64,000 nucleotides of DNA from JAZSMJ01 sp045535815 (GCA_045535815.1 JAZSMJ010000006.1:1-64000), one strand, 5' to 3'; positions 8,557 to 18,085 are shown, counted from the first letter of the stretch. The notes: generated by a model not told the origin, from the sequence alone. Numbers and translations are program-made.

Positions 8557-8586
8557 AAGGTGTTTTAGGGACCGCGCAAGCGGCTT

Positions 8587-9120
8587 TTATTCGAAATAGT
8601 ATCCGAGATCGAATGCTTTTTTATTACGCTCTATAAGAGCAGCCTTTGATTCAGGAATACCCTCAATCATATGATTAAGGAAGAATTCGTAATCAAAAAT
8701 ACCTGTCTTTTTGATTATGTATCCAAGCATAATAACGTTTGCAGAGCCGGTAATACCGTTATCTGCTGCAAGACCTGTAGCAGGAATATAATAAGCCGTA
8801 ATATCGCTTCTTTCAGACTTTTTGGTTATAAGGGTACTGTCTGCAAAAAGAATACCGTCGGGAACTATTCTGCTCTCGAATTTATCAAAAGCCTGGATGT
8901 TAAAAGCAACGAGAATATCGGGATTGGAAATAATGGGAGCTCCTATCTCCTCATCAGAGATAATAACGCTGCAGTTTGCAGTACCGCCTCTCATCTCAGG
9001 GCCGTAGGAGGGAAGCCAGGTAACGTTTTTATCGCTTTGCATACCTGTCTTTGCAAGCTGCTTTGCGGCAAAAAGAATTCCCTGACCGCCGAAACCTGCG
9101 AGAATCATACTTTTAGTCAT
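8587..9120 (-). CDS. 2-oxoacid:ferredoxin oxidoreductase, gamma subunit
   Basis: 177 residues of the POR/KOR gamma domain: GFGGQGILFAAKQLA at the N-terminus, a coenzyme A-binding region, and the YGPEMRGGTANC segment typical of the family. It is the last of four ordered subunit genes (delta, alpha, beta, gamma on the minus strand), 1 base after beta. The complex oxidatively decarboxylates a 2-oxoacid to the acyl-CoA and reduces ferredoxin, or runs in reverse. Confidence 0.92.
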   Translation of the reverse strand: MTKSMILAGFGGQGILFAAKQLAKTGMQSDKNVTWLPSYGPEMRGGTANCSVIISDEEIGAPIISNPDILVAFNIQAFDKFESRIVPDGILFADSTLITKKSERSDITAYYIPATGLAADNGITGSANVIMLGYIIKKTGIFDYEFFLNHMIEGIPESKAALIERNKKAFDLGYYFE

Positions 9121-9121
9121 A

Positions 9122-9877
9122 TTATTTCTCCTCCTCGCTTCCGATGTCCTTGTATACTCCGAGCGGATAGAAGGGCATCATATCGGATCTGAGCCATTCA
9201 AGTGCTTCTTTGGGAGTCTTGCCCCAGTTTGTCGGACAGGTGGAAAGAACCTCAACTATAGAAAGTCCCTTTTTATCTATCTGATACTGGAATGCCTTTT
9301 TGATAGCCTTTTTAGCATTGTTAACGTTTTTAACGCAGTCAACGGCAACTCTTTCAGCGTATGCAGTTCCGCCGAGTGTAGACATCATTTCGCAAACTCT
9401 TACAGGGTTACCCTGAATCTCTTTTTTTCTTCCGTAAGGAGAGGTTGTAGTAACCTGTCCGGGAAGTGTGGTGGGTGCCATCTGGCCGCCGGTCATACCG
9501 TAAATAGCGTTATTTATAAAGATTATTGTAATATTTTCTCCTCTTGCACCAACGTGTACCGTTTCTGCAGTACCGATAGCGGCAAGGTCACCGTCACCCT
9601 GATATGTGAAAACGACGTTATCGGGATGCGTTCTCTTAACACCTGTTGCAACTGCGGGTGCACGGCCATGCGCTGCTTCTATCATATCGCATTCAAAGTA
9701 ATTGTATGCGAAAACAGAGCATCCAACTGGTGCAATGCCGACAGTCTTTCCTTCGATTCCGAGTTCATCTATTACCTCCGCAACCAAGCGGTGAACTATA
9801 CCGTGAGTACAGCCGGGGCAGTAATGGAAGGGTACAGGAGACAATGATTTAGGTCTGTCAAATACAACTTTAGACAT
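9122..9877 (-). CDS. 2-oxoacid:ferredoxin oxidoreductase, thiamine-diphosphate beta subunit
   Basis: 251 residues. The ThDP motif is visible as GDGDLAAIG followed by NNAIYGMTGGQ, and CPGC near the N-terminus is typical of KOR/VOR beta subunits. PTTLPGQVTTTSPYGR follows. Its start overlaps the alpha-subunit stop. It binds ThDP and forms the catalytic heterodimer with alpha. Confidence 0.93.
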   Translation of the reverse strand: MSKVVFDRPKSLSPVPFHYCPGCTHGIVHRLVAEVIDELGIEGKTVGIAPVGCSVFAYNYFECDMIEAAHGRAPAVATGVKRTHPDNVVFTYQGDGDLAAIGTAETVHVGARGENITIIFINNAIYGMTGGQMAPTTLPGQVTTTSPYGRKKEIQGNPVRVCEMMSTLGGTAYAERVAVDCVKNVNNAKKAIKKAFQYQIDKKGLSIVEVLSTCPTNWGKTPKEALEWLRSDMMPFYPLGVYKDIGSEEEK

Positions 9878-10938
9878 TATTTGTCACCTCCGCTGAGTTT
9901 TTTGATCTCTTCAAGAACGTCACCGGGTGTCATGATCATACCGCCGGTGCGTCCAAAGAATGAAACGGGCTTGCGACAGTTGATAGCAACCTTGACGTCA
10001 TCAACCATCTGTCCCATATTAAGCTCACATACGAGGAACTGCTCTGCGCTATCAGCAAGCTTTGCAAGAGGCTTTGAGGGGAATGGCCAAAGTGTGATGG
10101 GACGGAGAAGTCCTGCCTTGATGCCCTGAGCACGTGCTGCGGTTACTGCGGATTTGCATATTCTTGAGGTAATTCCGTAAGCAACCAAAACGATATCTGC
10201 ATCGTCAGTCATAAATTCTTCGTAGAGGGTTTCGTTTTCTTCTACCTTCTTATAACGCTCAAAGCGTTCGATAACTATTCTTTCGAGCTCCTCGGGAGCT
10301 ATGTAAAGAGAGTTGATTATATTCTTTTTGCGCTTGCCCTCGTGTCCGCAAGCTGCCCAATCCTTTTCGGGAAGGCTCTTTACGTCTGTTTCTTCAAATT
10401 CAACCGGCTCCATCATCTGTCCGAGCGCACCGTCTGCAAGTATCATAGCAGGCATACGGTACTTGTCTGCAACGTCAAATGCTCTTGATGCAAGACTTGC
10501 CATCTCCTGAACGGATGAAGGTGCTAAAACGTAGAGGTGAAGATCGCCGTGGCCGTTAGCCTTTGTTGCCTGATAGTAATCAGACTGTGCAGGCTGAATA
10601 CCGCCAAGACCGGGGCCGCCTCTCTGTACGTTTAAAATAAGGCAGGGAAGGTCGCTTCCTGCAAGATAGCTTATACCCTCACTCTTGAGGCTTATTCCGG
10701 GCGAGGATGATGAGGTCATGGCACGAACACCGGTAGATGCAGCACCGAGAACCATATTTATAGCGGCGATTTCGCTTTCTGCCTGCAGGCAGAGTCCGCC
10801 GACTTTAGGCATACGCTTTGCCATATATTCTGCAATTTCAGTCTGAGGGGTTATCGGATAACCGAAGTAATAAAGGCAACCGCTTCTGATAGCAGCTTCG
10901 GCAATAGCCTCGTTACCCTTCATTAAAACCTTTGACAT
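9877..10938 (-). CDS. 2-oxoacid:ferredoxin oxidoreductase, alpha subunit (VorB/KorA type)
   Basis: 353 residues. GNEAIAEAAIRSGCLYYFGYPITPQTE at the N-terminus (read in parts), SSSSPGISLKSEG and NVQRGGPGLGG are hallmarks of alpha subunits. It resembles the branched-chain (VorB) or 2-oxoglutarate (KorA) type rather than pyruvate:ferredoxin oxidoreductase, which is usually a single large chain in Clostridia. Motifs alone do not settle whether the substrate is 3-methyl-2-oxobutanoate or 2-oxoglutarate. Confidence 0.92.
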   Translation of the reverse strand: MSKVLMKGNEAIAEAAIRSGCLYYFGYPITPQTEIAEYMAKRMPKVGGLCLQAESEIAAINMVLGAASTGVRAMTSSSSPGISLKSEGISYLAGSDLPCLILNVQRGGPGLGGIQPAQSDYYQATKANGHGDLHLYVLAPSSVQEMASLASRAFDVADKYRMPAMILADGALGQMMEPVEFEETDVKSLPEKDWAACGHEGKRKKNIINSLYIAPEELERIVIERFERYKKVEENETLYEEFMTDDADIVLVAYGITSRICKSAVTAARAQGIKAGLLRPITLWPFPSKPLAKLADSAEQFLVCELNMGQMVDDVKVAINCRKPVSFFGRTGGMIMTPGDVLEEIKKLSGGDK

Positions 10939-10982
10939 ATCAGTTTTCTCCTTTTAGGTAAAATAATTATAAGCGATTGCGA

Positions 10983-11195
10983 TTAAACGTCTTTTTCGAC
11001 TCGAATTACAACGTCGGGACACATTGTAGCACACATAGCGCATGCAATACATTTTGACTGATCGATTATCGAAGCCGGACGGTATCCCTTGGCGTTAAGC
11101 TTGTCTTTAGAAAGCTCAAGTATCTTTCTGGGGCAGGCTTCAACACAAAGACCGCAGCCTTTACATAAGTCAACGTTGAAAGTAACTCTGTTCAT
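10983..11195 (-). CDS. 2-oxoacid:ferredoxin oxidoreductase, delta (4Fe-4S ferredoxin) subunit
   Basis: 70 residues from ATG 11195. GGAGG lies 8 bases upstream, inside the last codons of the preceding ATPase gene, so an earlier in-frame start at 11210 is rejected. Two 4Fe-4S motifs are visible: CKGCGLCVEACP and CIACAMCATMCPD. It carries electrons between the ThDP site and free ferredoxin. Confidence 0.93.
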   Translation of the reverse strand: MNRVTFNVDLCKGCGLCVEACPRKILELSKDKLNAKGYRPASIIDQSKCIACAMCATMCPDVVIRVEKDV

Positions 11196-11199
11196 ATAT

Positions 11200-11868
11200 T
11201 CAACCTCCATACAGTTTCTTTGTATAATCAGAAATTATGAAAATATTTTCTTTTTGATAGTCTTTATTTATACAGCTTGAGCTGAAGACAACGGGCAGAG
11301 AGGTCAGACGAGATATCTCGTCTGCATATTCAAACGAGGCTTCAAAAGTCACGTCTGTAGATTCAGCACCGATATTACTGTTATTGATTATTCCGGTGCA
11401 TCTGAGCCTTGATCTTGCCTCTATATCGTGCATAAGATCAACTGCATCCGAAGGCTCTGCAGTGAGCGGACGGTACATACTGACCGTATACAGCATTTCA
11501 TATCCGCAGTTTTGAATCTGCTGTGAAAACATACCGAGAGCAACTGCTCCGGTATCGTCGCCACCAACGTCAAAAACCGTTATCGATTCGGTATCGGCAA
11601 ATACGGAATATATTTCAGGCGGAAGAGAAGGGACGTCCACGTTTGAATTCGCATATTCTGGGATGATGCATTTGATACCGGCATCAGTCAATATCTTTTT
11701 GGAATCTGCAGCTCTGAAATAGGGGTTTACGATATCAAGATCAACAAGTGTCGTCTTTTTACCTTGAGCAGCAAAAGAGAGAGCAAGGTTGACTGCAATA
11801 TTCGTTTTACCCGATCCGTAGTGACCGGTAATAATAATTATGCGTTTTTCAGGATGATAAACGAACAT
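11200..11868 (-). CDS. MinD/ParA-like (SIMIBI class) ATPase at the head of the oxidoreductase operon
   Basis: 222 residues from ATG 11868 (AAGGAAAG upstream; the frame is open to 11913 but that part has no ribosome site). The P-loop is GHYGSGKTN with the following INVNLALSF-like helix; TLVDLDIVNPYFR is the deviant switch region, and FDVGGDDTGAVALG follows. It overlaps the ribosome binding site of the ferredoxin subunit and is cotranscribed with it. A role in maturation, cluster insertion or regulation of the 2-oxoacid complex is possible from context but unproven; no substrate is known. Confidence 0.75.
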   Translation of the reverse strand: MFVYHPEKRIIIITGHYGSGKTNIAVNLALSFAAQGKKTTLVDLDIVNPYFRAADSKKILTDAGIKCIIPEYANSNVDVPSLPPEIYSVFADTESITVFDVGGDDTGAVALGMFSQQIQNCGYEMLYTVSMYRPLTAEPSDAVDLMHDIEARSRLRCTGIINNSNIGAESTDVTFEASFEYADEISRLTSLPVVFSSSCINKDYQKENIFIISDYTKKLYGG

Positions 11869-12099
11869 ACAAACTCTTTCCTTAAATAAAGCTATTAAGT
11901 AATTATACCACAAATAAATAATAATTACAATAAGACAGACATCAAAAATCCAACAAAAAATATTGTTAATTGCGATATATATAAATATATTTTAGACAAA
12001 ATATAAGACGGAAGGTAACGGCGTGCACGGTCAGCGGTAAATTGAAAAAAATTTACGCATCTCCGAAGAAGCGCAGACCGAATGATCCGTCTTTGTGAA

Positions 12100-12336
12100 T
12101 TATCTTTTTGATTTTTTTCTCAACCTATCGAGTAATGATTCAATTCTGGAGACAGCTTCCTTCTTTTCACTTTGTGATATTGAAATTACCTTGATATTGC
12201 TGTCTGTAAGCTCGCATTCAAGGATATCGCCTTCGTTTATCTCAAAAGAAATATCTTGAAGAGCTAAAGAGTATGAGGTATCTTCTCCTACGAGTATCGC
12301 AAAGCCTTCTTCGATTCTGTCAACTGTCAAAAGCAT
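12100..12336 (-). CDS. DUF3006-family small protein
   Basis: 78 residues from ATG 12336; an in-frame GTG at 12348 lies directly on the AAGGAAGG ribosome site, so the ATG is preferred. Segment VDRIEEGFAILVGED followed by a short beta-rich domain is the DUF3006 pattern, and a basic coiled C-terminus (SLLDRLRKKSKR) ends it. Function unknown. It is often found as a lone small gene in Clostridia. A strong promoter lies directly upstream. Confidence 0.8.
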   Translation of the reverse strand: MLLTVDRIEEGFAILVGEDTSYSLALQDISFEINEGDILECELTDSNIKVISISQSEKKEAVSRIESLLDRLRKKSKR

Positions 12337-12363
12337 ATTAACGTCCACCTTCCTTTTATATTT

Positions 12364-12392
12364 ATTTTATCAATTGGGGCAAGCTATGTCAA
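12364..12392 (-). promoter_or_regulatory. Sigma-A promoter of the DUF3006 gene
   Basis: On the minus strand TTGACA (plus-strand 12387-12392) and TAAAAT (12364-12369) are separated by 17 bases, close to consensus. Confidence 0.75.
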
Positions 12393-12418
12393 TAGACGGA
12401 AATAAAGAGGAATTATTA

Positions 12419-12447
12419 TTTACAAATCGGAAATTTTATTATATAAT
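12419..12447 (+). promoter_or_regulatory. Promoter of ligA-obg
   Basis: TTTACA at 12419-12424, a 17-base spacer and TATAAT at 12442-12447. A leader of about 30 bases leads to an AAAGGTG ribosome site before ATG 12483. Confidence 0.7.
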
Positions 12448-12482
12448 AATATAATACAGTATAAAAAGAAAGGTGAAGCAAA

Positions 12483-14453
12483 ATGGATGCTGAGGTAAGA
12501 ATAAAAAAACTGCGTGAAACGCTTGCGTATCACAGCAGACAGTATTACGTATACGACTCACCGGAAATATCTGACTATGAGTATGATATGATGTTTCGGG
12601 AATTACAACTGCTTGAGTCAGAGCATCCTGAGCTTTACGATCCTACCTCTCCTACCGTAAGAGTAGGCGGCGAGGTGCTTGATAAATTTGAGAAAGTAGT
12701 CCACACAGTACCTATGCGTAGCTTGCAGGACGTTTTTTCCTATGATGAGATCGAGGATTTCATAGCTAAGACAAACGAGGTACTCGGTGAAGTTATTTAT
12801 ACTGCTGAATGTAAGATAGACGGTCTTTCTGTTTCACTCGTATATGAAAACGGAAGATTTGTCCTCGGCTCAACAAGAGGAGACGGAGACGTTGGCGAAA
12901 ACGTTACCAATAATCTACGCACGGTAAAGAGTATACCGCTGGAGCTTACTTCCCCCATAAACATCGAGGTGCGTGGAGAGGTCTATATGCCGAGATCAAG
13001 CTTTGAGAAGCTTAACGAAAAGCGAGAGCTTGAGGGTGAGAGCCTTTTTGCCAATCCGAGAAATGCCGCTGCAGGATCGCTCCGTCAGCTTGATTCAAAA
13101 ATAACTGCCTCACGAGGACTTGATATATTCGTATTTAACACTCAAGCGTCAGAGGAAGATTATTCTTCTCACAGTGAGACTATCAGAAGAATGGGTGAGC
13201 TTGGTTTTAAAACCGTTCCTCATTCAAAGCTTTGCAAAACCGCAAAGGAAATAATTGAATATATAGAAGAGATTGGAGAGGCAAGAAGCTCTCTTCCGTT
13301 TGATATAGACGGGATCGTTATAAAGGTAGATTCTCTTGCACAAAGAGAACTCCTCGGAGAAACTTCAAGCACACCCAAGTGGGCAGTTGCCTATAAATTC
13401 CCACCGGAGAGAAAAGAAACGAAGCTGCTTGATATTATTATAAAGGTCGGAAGGACCGGTGTGCTTACTCCTAACGCAGTTCTTGAGCCTGTCAGACTTG
13501 CCGGAACGACGGTCAGCAGAGCAACGCTTCATAATGCCGATTTTATAGCAGAGCGTGACATACGCATAGGCGATACGGTAATCGTTCAAAAAGCAGGAGA
13601 TATTATACCCGAGATATGCGGTGTAAATATAAAATTGAGACCGGATAATACTGAAGAGTACAGAATCCCCGATAAATGTCCGTCCTGCGGTGAGCCTACA
13701 GTCAGGGATGACGAAGCTGCAGTCAGATGTACCAACAGCTCGTGTCCTGCACAGCTTGAAAGAAATATCGTTCACTTTGTATCAAGAGATGCAATGAATA
13801 TAGACGGCATGGGACCGCAGATAATCAAATCTCTTCTTGATGCTCAGCTTATATCAAACGTGTCCGATATATATAAGATACAAAAGGACGATATCGCATC
13901 TCTTGACCGCATGGGAGATAAATCTGCTGAAAATCTTATAAATGCGATAGAAGAGTCAAAGGGAAGAGGCCTTGCAAGGCTTATTTATGCCCTTGGAATA
14001 CGTCAAATAGGTGAAAAGGCATCTGAGGCGCTTGCAAACAGATTTAACGATATAGATGAATTTTTTGCTCTTACGAAGGAACAGCTTACAGCGGTAGAAG
14101 ATATAGGCGAAATATCTGCTGAGTTTGTTATTGATTTCTTTGCTCATCCGCAAACGAGGATACTTATTAATCAGCTTAAGGAATGCGGAGTTGTTACTGT
14201 AAATAATAAAGCTGATAACAAGGATGACAGATTTGCAGGTCTTACCTTCGTATTGACCGGAACGCTTCCGAGTATGACAAGAGATGAGGCATCCGATATT
14301 ATTAAATCTCACGGCGGAAAGGTCTCGTCATCTGTATCGTCAAAGACCGATTACGTTTTGGCAGGTGCAGAGGCAGGAAGCAAGCTAACGAAGGCGCAGT
14401 CTCTCGGAGTAAAAATAATAGATGAAGAAAGCTTTTTGAAGATGGTGGAATAA
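12483..14453 (+). CDS. ligA: NAD-dependent DNA ligase
   Basis: 656 residues, normal length. The adenylated lysine is K111 in ECKIDGLS. The chain continues with the nucleotidyltransferase and OB domains, a four-cysteine zinc finger (CPSCGEP...CTNSSCP, about 400-425), helix-hairpin-helix repeats and a C-terminal BRCT domain (about 580-656). It seals nicks in replication and repair. The obg gene follows after one base, so the pair is an operon. Confidence 0.98.
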   Translation: MDAEVRIKKLRETLAYHSRQYYVYDSPEISDYEYDMMFRELQLLESEHPELYDPTSPTVRVGGEVLDKFEKVVHTVPMRSLQDVFSYDEIEDFIAKTNEVLGEVIYTAECKIDGLSVSLVYENGRFVLGSTRGDGDVGENVTNNLRTVKSIPLELTSPINIEVRGEVYMPRSSFEKLNEKRELEGESLFANPRNAAAGSLRQLDSKITASRGLDIFVFNTQASEEDYSSHSETIRRMGELGFKTVPHSKLCKTAKEIIEYIEEIGEARSSLPFDIDGIVIKVDSLAQRELLGETSSTPKWAVAYKFPPERKETKLLDIIIKVGRTGVLTPNAVLEPVRLAGTTVSRATLHNADFIAERDIRIGDTVIVQKAGDIIPEICGVNIKLRPDNTEEYRIPDKCPSCGEPTVRDDEAAVRCTNSSCPAQLERNIVHFVSRDAMNIDGMGPQIIKSLLDAQLISNVSDIYKIQKDDIASLDRMGDKSAENLINAIEESKGRGLARLIYALGIRQIGEKASEALANRFNDIDEFFALTKEQLTAVEDIGEISAEFVIDFFAHPQTRILINQLKECGVVTVNNKADNKDDRFAGLTFVLTGTLPSMTRDEASDIIKSHGGKVSSSVSSKTDYVLAGAEAGSKLTKAQSLGVKIIDEESFLKMVE

Positions 14454-14454
14454 T

Positions 14455-15726
14455 ATGTTTGTTGATTTTATTAAAATATACGTTAAGGCAGGAAACGGCG
14501 GAAACGGCGCTGTATCCTTCCGCAGAGAAAAATACGTTTCGCACGGCGGCCCCGACGGTGGCGACGGTGGAAACGGCGGCAATATTATCGTTCGTGCAGA
14601 CACGAGTAAAAACACGCTTATAGATTATAAATACAAGCGTAAATTTATTGCGGGAAACGGTGGAAACGGCGCAGGCGCAAAATTCCACGGCGCAACCGCA
14701 CCCGATACCGTTTTGCTTGTTCCGTTCGGTACGCTTATTAAGGATGCACAGAGCGGAAAGATAATAAAGGATATGTCGGACGATCAACCCTTCGTTCTTT
14801 GCAAGGGCGGAAGAGGGGGATGGGGCAACAGACATTTTGCAACACCCACAAGACAGATTCCGAGATTTGCCAAAAACGGAACTGTCGGAGAAGAGAAAGA
14901 GGTTATTTTTGAGCTTAAGATAATAGCTGACGTTGGAATTATCGGTATGCCTAACGTTGGAAAGTCAACTCTTCTCTCTGTTATATCGGCAGCTCGTCCC
15001 AAAATAGCTGATTATCATTTTACAACCCTTACGCCTAATATAGGCGTCGTATCGGTTGGAGAAAACAGCTCGTTTACAGCCGCAGATATTCCCGGACTTA
15101 TTGAGGGTGCATCCGAAGGTGCAGGACTTGGTCACGAATTTCTCAGGCATATAGACAGATGCAGACTTCTTATTCACGTTGTTGACGTATCCGGGTCTGA
15201 GGGAAGAGATCCTATAGAGGATATTAAAATGATAAATACCGAGCTTGCCAAATACAGCGAGGAGCTTGCAAGCAGACCGCAGATAATCGTTGCAAATAAA
15301 TACGATGCGGTAAACGAGGACAGCGAAGAAATAGCAGTATTTGAAAATTTTGTAGATGATAACGGATACGAGCTGGTATACATATCAGCTGCAACGAGAT
15401 ATAATATCGACACTCTGATAAACGTTATTTCTCAAAGACTCAGATTCCTGCCTCAGATAATAAAATATGAATCCGATTACATTGAAGAGGTAGTTGTTGA
15501 CGACTCAAGAGACGTTGAGATCAGAAATGAAAACGGCGTTTACGTTGTTGAAGCCGATTGGCTGTATAATTTTATGGGATCTATCAATTTTGATGATAGG
15601 GAATCCTTAAACTATTTCCAGCGTATTCTCAGAAAGAACGGTGTGATCGACGCCCTCGAAGCTAAAGGATGCGGTGACGGAGATACTGTAAGTATTTACG
15701 ATTTTGAATTTGATTTTATAAAATAA
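14455..15726 (+). CDS. obg: Obg-family GTPase
   Basis: 423 residues. The glycine-rich Obg fold (GNGGNGAVSFRREKYVSHGG, HGGPDGGDGG) forms the N-terminus. The G domain has GMPNVGKST, DIPGLIEGA and NKYD. A C-terminal OCT domain (about 350-423) contains VVVDDSRDVEI. It is an essential GTPase in late 50S ribosome assembly and stress control. It ends at a strong terminator. Confidence 0.98.
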   Translation: MFVDFIKIYVKAGNGGNGAVSFRREKYVSHGGPDGGDGGNGGNIIVRADTSKNTLIDYKYKRKFIAGNGGNGAGAKFHGATAPDTVLLVPFGTLIKDAQSGKIIKDMSDDQPFVLCKGGRGGWGNRHFATPTRQIPRFAKNGTVGEEKEVIFELKIIADVGIIGMPNVGKSTLLSVISAARPKIADYHFTTLTPNIGVVSVGENSSFTAADIPGLIEGASEGAGLGHEFLRHIDRCRLLIHVVDVSGSEGRDPIEDIKMINTELAKYSEELASRPQIIVANKYDAVNEDSEEIAVFENFVDDNGYELVYISAATRYNIDTLINVISQRLRFLPQIIKYESDYIEEVVVDDSRDVEIRNENGVYVVEADWLYNFMGSINFDDRESLNYFQRILRKNGVIDALEAKGCGDGDTVSIYDFEFDFIK

Positions 15727-15730
15727 TTAA

Positions 15731-15764
15731 ACAACGGAGAAGCAGTTGCTTCTCCGTTGTTTTT
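15731..15764. terminator. Bidirectional terminator after obg
   Basis: ACAACGGAGAAGCA at 15731-15744 pairs with TGCTTCTCCGTTGT at 15747-15760 and runs into TTTTT. It overlaps the stop codon region of the convergent DUF378 gene. Confidence 0.92.
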
Positions 15765-15978
15765 AGTAATTTTCTGAACTTAAAACTTCATTTCTGCTTC
15801 TGAAAAGAAGTGTGATGCACCAGATTGCCGCAAGACCAACAACAGTATAAATAATTCTGCTGAGAAGAGCGGTCTGACCGCCGAATATCCATGCAACAAG
15901 ATCAAACTTGACAAGTCCGATACTGCCCCAGTTAAGGCCTCCGATGATCATAAGAATAAGCGCTATTCTGTCTAACAT
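15763..15978 (-). CDS. DUF378-family small membrane protein
   Basis: 71 residues with two membrane helices. The first carries the family hallmark IGGLNWGSIGLVKFDLVAWI (read as IGGLNWG then the second half), and the second is RIIYTVVGLAAIWCI. It is a common small inner-membrane protein in Firmicutes with no known function. Monocistronic, with its own short upstream region. Confidence 0.9.
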   Translation of the reverse strand: MLDRIALILMIIGGLNWGSIGLVKFDLVAWIFGGQTALLSRIIYTVVGLAAIWCITLLFRSRNEVLSSENY

Positions 15979-16053
15979 GATTGTTCAGCTCCTTTATTTT
16001 ATTTGAACAATCATATGATGTACGGTTTTTATAAAATTTATACCATTTATTTT

Positions 16054-17034
16054 TTATTCTTGATAGGATGTTTCTTCATTTGTTTCATCTGAGGAAGAGT
16101 TCATCATATCAAAGTCGCTCGGAGCAACTGTTTCGGCTTCTTGCTCGGTGTCTTGTTCTTCTGACGTTTCGATAGTAATATCGCTGTTTTCCACCTCTAA
16201 GGGATCGCCCGAGTATTCTGAAATGATAATGTCGCCACTATTTATCTTTGCGTTTATCTTTCTGTCGGAAAATCCTTCCGAAATTATATTCTGACCTGAT
16301 GAAGTGCCGAACAGATAGATATTTCCGTTTGACGTATGAAGATCAAACAGCTCGTCTCCGACAGGTGAAATCTCACAGTTAAGATCTCCCTCATCCAATT
16401 CAATGTTATATTCGGGTATAACACAACCGATAAAGTCCGCATCTCCGTTTTTTATGGAAACGTAAAGCTTGGAATCGGTATAAACACGGTCAAAGCAGAC
16501 GTTTCCGTTTTCAATAATAACGGAATAATTCGTTTGAGATGATATCGAATTTGCATTGAAGCTTCCGTTTGATATGTTAATATCAAAATGCTCGATATCG
16601 TCATCAGAAAGATATACGTTTATAATTCGGTCTCTTTCACTGTAGGATGAGCTCTTGAGAAGATGGCGCAGACCGTTATTCTTAACCGATATTATGGTAT
16701 TGTAAGCAGATATTGTATCGGTTATGCTGATTACAGAATCGGACGAGTTGGAAATCATATAGGAATATGGGGTGTAATTTACCATTTCTATATATGACGA
16801 TTCCGTACTGCTGAGCAGATTGACTGTTGAAGTATGATCAATATCAATGATTATTTTTTTAATTGAGGATGGTATCTCTTCGGTAATTATATAATCACCG
16901 GTTTCGGAGTAATACTCATTGAAAATGTCAATTCCGTTTTCTATCGCACTGTCATAAGCAAGATATGAAGTGAGTATTCCTGCTCCGATTATCAGAATAG
17001 AGATAACAAGAAAAACTATAGATGCAACCTTCAT
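16054..17034 (-). CDS. DUF4097-like beta-repeat cell-surface protein
   Basis: 326 residues. One N-terminal membrane anchor (IVFLVISILIIGAGILTS) is followed by many short beta-strand repeats (NGSFNANSI, NGNVCFDRV, NGDADFIG, SGDIIISEY), the pattern of DUF4097 adhesin-like domains. An acidic Glu/Ser-rich tail ends the protein. It overlaps the DUF1700 gene upstream by 4 bases. Such pairs usually lie beside a PadR regulator and are linked to envelope stress; no PadR gene is visible here. Confidence 0.75.
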   Translation of the reverse strand: MKVASIVFLVISILIIGAGILTSYLAYDSAIENGIDIFNEYYSETGDYIITEEIPSSIKKIIIDIDHTSTVNLLSSTESSYIEMVNYTPYSYMISNSSDSVISITDTISAYNTIISVKNNGLRHLLKSSSYSERDRIINVYLSDDDIEHFDINISNGSFNANSISSQTNYSVIIENGNVCFDRVYTDSKLYVSIKNGDADFIGCVIPEYNIELDEGDLNCEISPVGDELFDLHTSNGNIYLFGTSSGQNIISEGFSDRKINAKINSGDIIISEYSGDPLEVENSDITIETSEEQDTEQEAETVAPSDFDMMNSSSDETNEETSYQE

Positions 17035-17981
17035 CTTCTTGCACTCTCCTTCCTGAAATGATAGATCATCCGACGGATCTTTTTAATGATAAACCGGTAA
17101 AGCTTTGACCAGTTCTTTATAATGAATGGCAAAAGTCTGACCGCAATATTATAAAGAACAATTCCGGAAAACAAGGTTGCCCCTATCATGGTAATTCCAA
17201 TGCCGATCTCAAATATACCAGAGTAAAATTCTGAAAACGTTTGAAGTATACCGAAAATGATAATAGCAGCGGATGAAACCGTACCTGCTGCAACAACTGC
17301 AATTAGCGTGACAAAGAAAGATGCTATCATAATAGCGATAGAAGCGCACACTACGGCAAAAAGAGCAACCAGAATTACTGCAATCGGAAGAGTAACCGGA
17401 ATTGTAAGTATCATTACCGTCCAAAACAAAGGTGATGAGCGGGTGCTTTCAATATCAAGTGCTTCAAATTTTATTTTCTTTTTGGACATAGTGGACGGCT
17501 TAAAGGTTTTTTCGGCAATTTCGTTTATTCTTTCCTCTTCTGTCAGGTTTATGACAGCGCCCTCCTTGGTTTTTGCATCCTCATCAAACAGGTTGAGAAC
17601 GAAATCGTTTGATCGGACTGCATCGTCAAATACTGCAGGATCAAACTGTATCGTATATGCCTCGGATGGATCAATATCGTCCTTATCAGAAGAAGTGTTG
17701 TTTGATTCTATAAAAGCGTCCGGTCTGATATTATTATCAACGTCATATGTATTTGATTTTTCTATCAGGTTACCTATGTAGTCAGAAATTTTTTCAATCT
17801 CTTTTTCGTTATTGACAAACTTTTTTTCAAAATCCTGATCAGAGATCGCAGAGAAAAAACGTTCCATCTGCTCCATATACGAAGCAAACGTTTCTTCAGG
17901 ATATTCTCTCGCAGTAAGCTCAGCGCGAAGCGAAGACAAAAAATCGGTCTTATTCATTATTTTTGCGTCGGAGATATCCAA
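17031..17981 (-). CDS. DUF1700 (HAAS-domain) membrane protein
   Basis: 316 residues. The N-terminal helical HAAS-type domain is NKTDFLSSLRAELTAREYPEE (in parts), then a polar middle of about 110 residues and three or four membrane helices in the C-terminal half. The start is unclear: TTG 17981 sits against a GGAAAG site, while ATG 17957 (MNKTDFL) matches the domain start better. It probably pairs with the DUF4097-like protein downstream in envelope signalling. Function unproven. Confidence 0.75.
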   Translation of the reverse strand: MDISDAKIMNKTDFLSSLRAELTAREYPEETFASYMEQMERFFSAISDQDFEKKFVNNEKEIEKISDYIGNLIEKSNTYDVDNNIRPDAFIESNNTSSDKDDIDPSEAYTIQFDPAVFDDAVRSNDFVLNLFDEDAKTKEGAVINLTEEERINEIAEKTFKPSTMSKKKIKFEALDIESTRSSPLFWTVMILTIPVTLPIAVILVALFAVVCASIAIMIASFFVTLIAVVAAGTVSSAAIIIFGILQTFSEFYSGIFEIGIGITMIGATLFSGIVLYNIAVRLLPFIIKNWSKLYRFIIKKIRRMIYHFRKESARR

Positions 17982-18085
17982 CTTTCCTTTCTACAGATTT
18001 TTATGATTGATTTTTTTCGATTGATATATTATAATAATACTATCCTATTATTACAATTATATCAAAATTCGGAGATACTTTCAAT

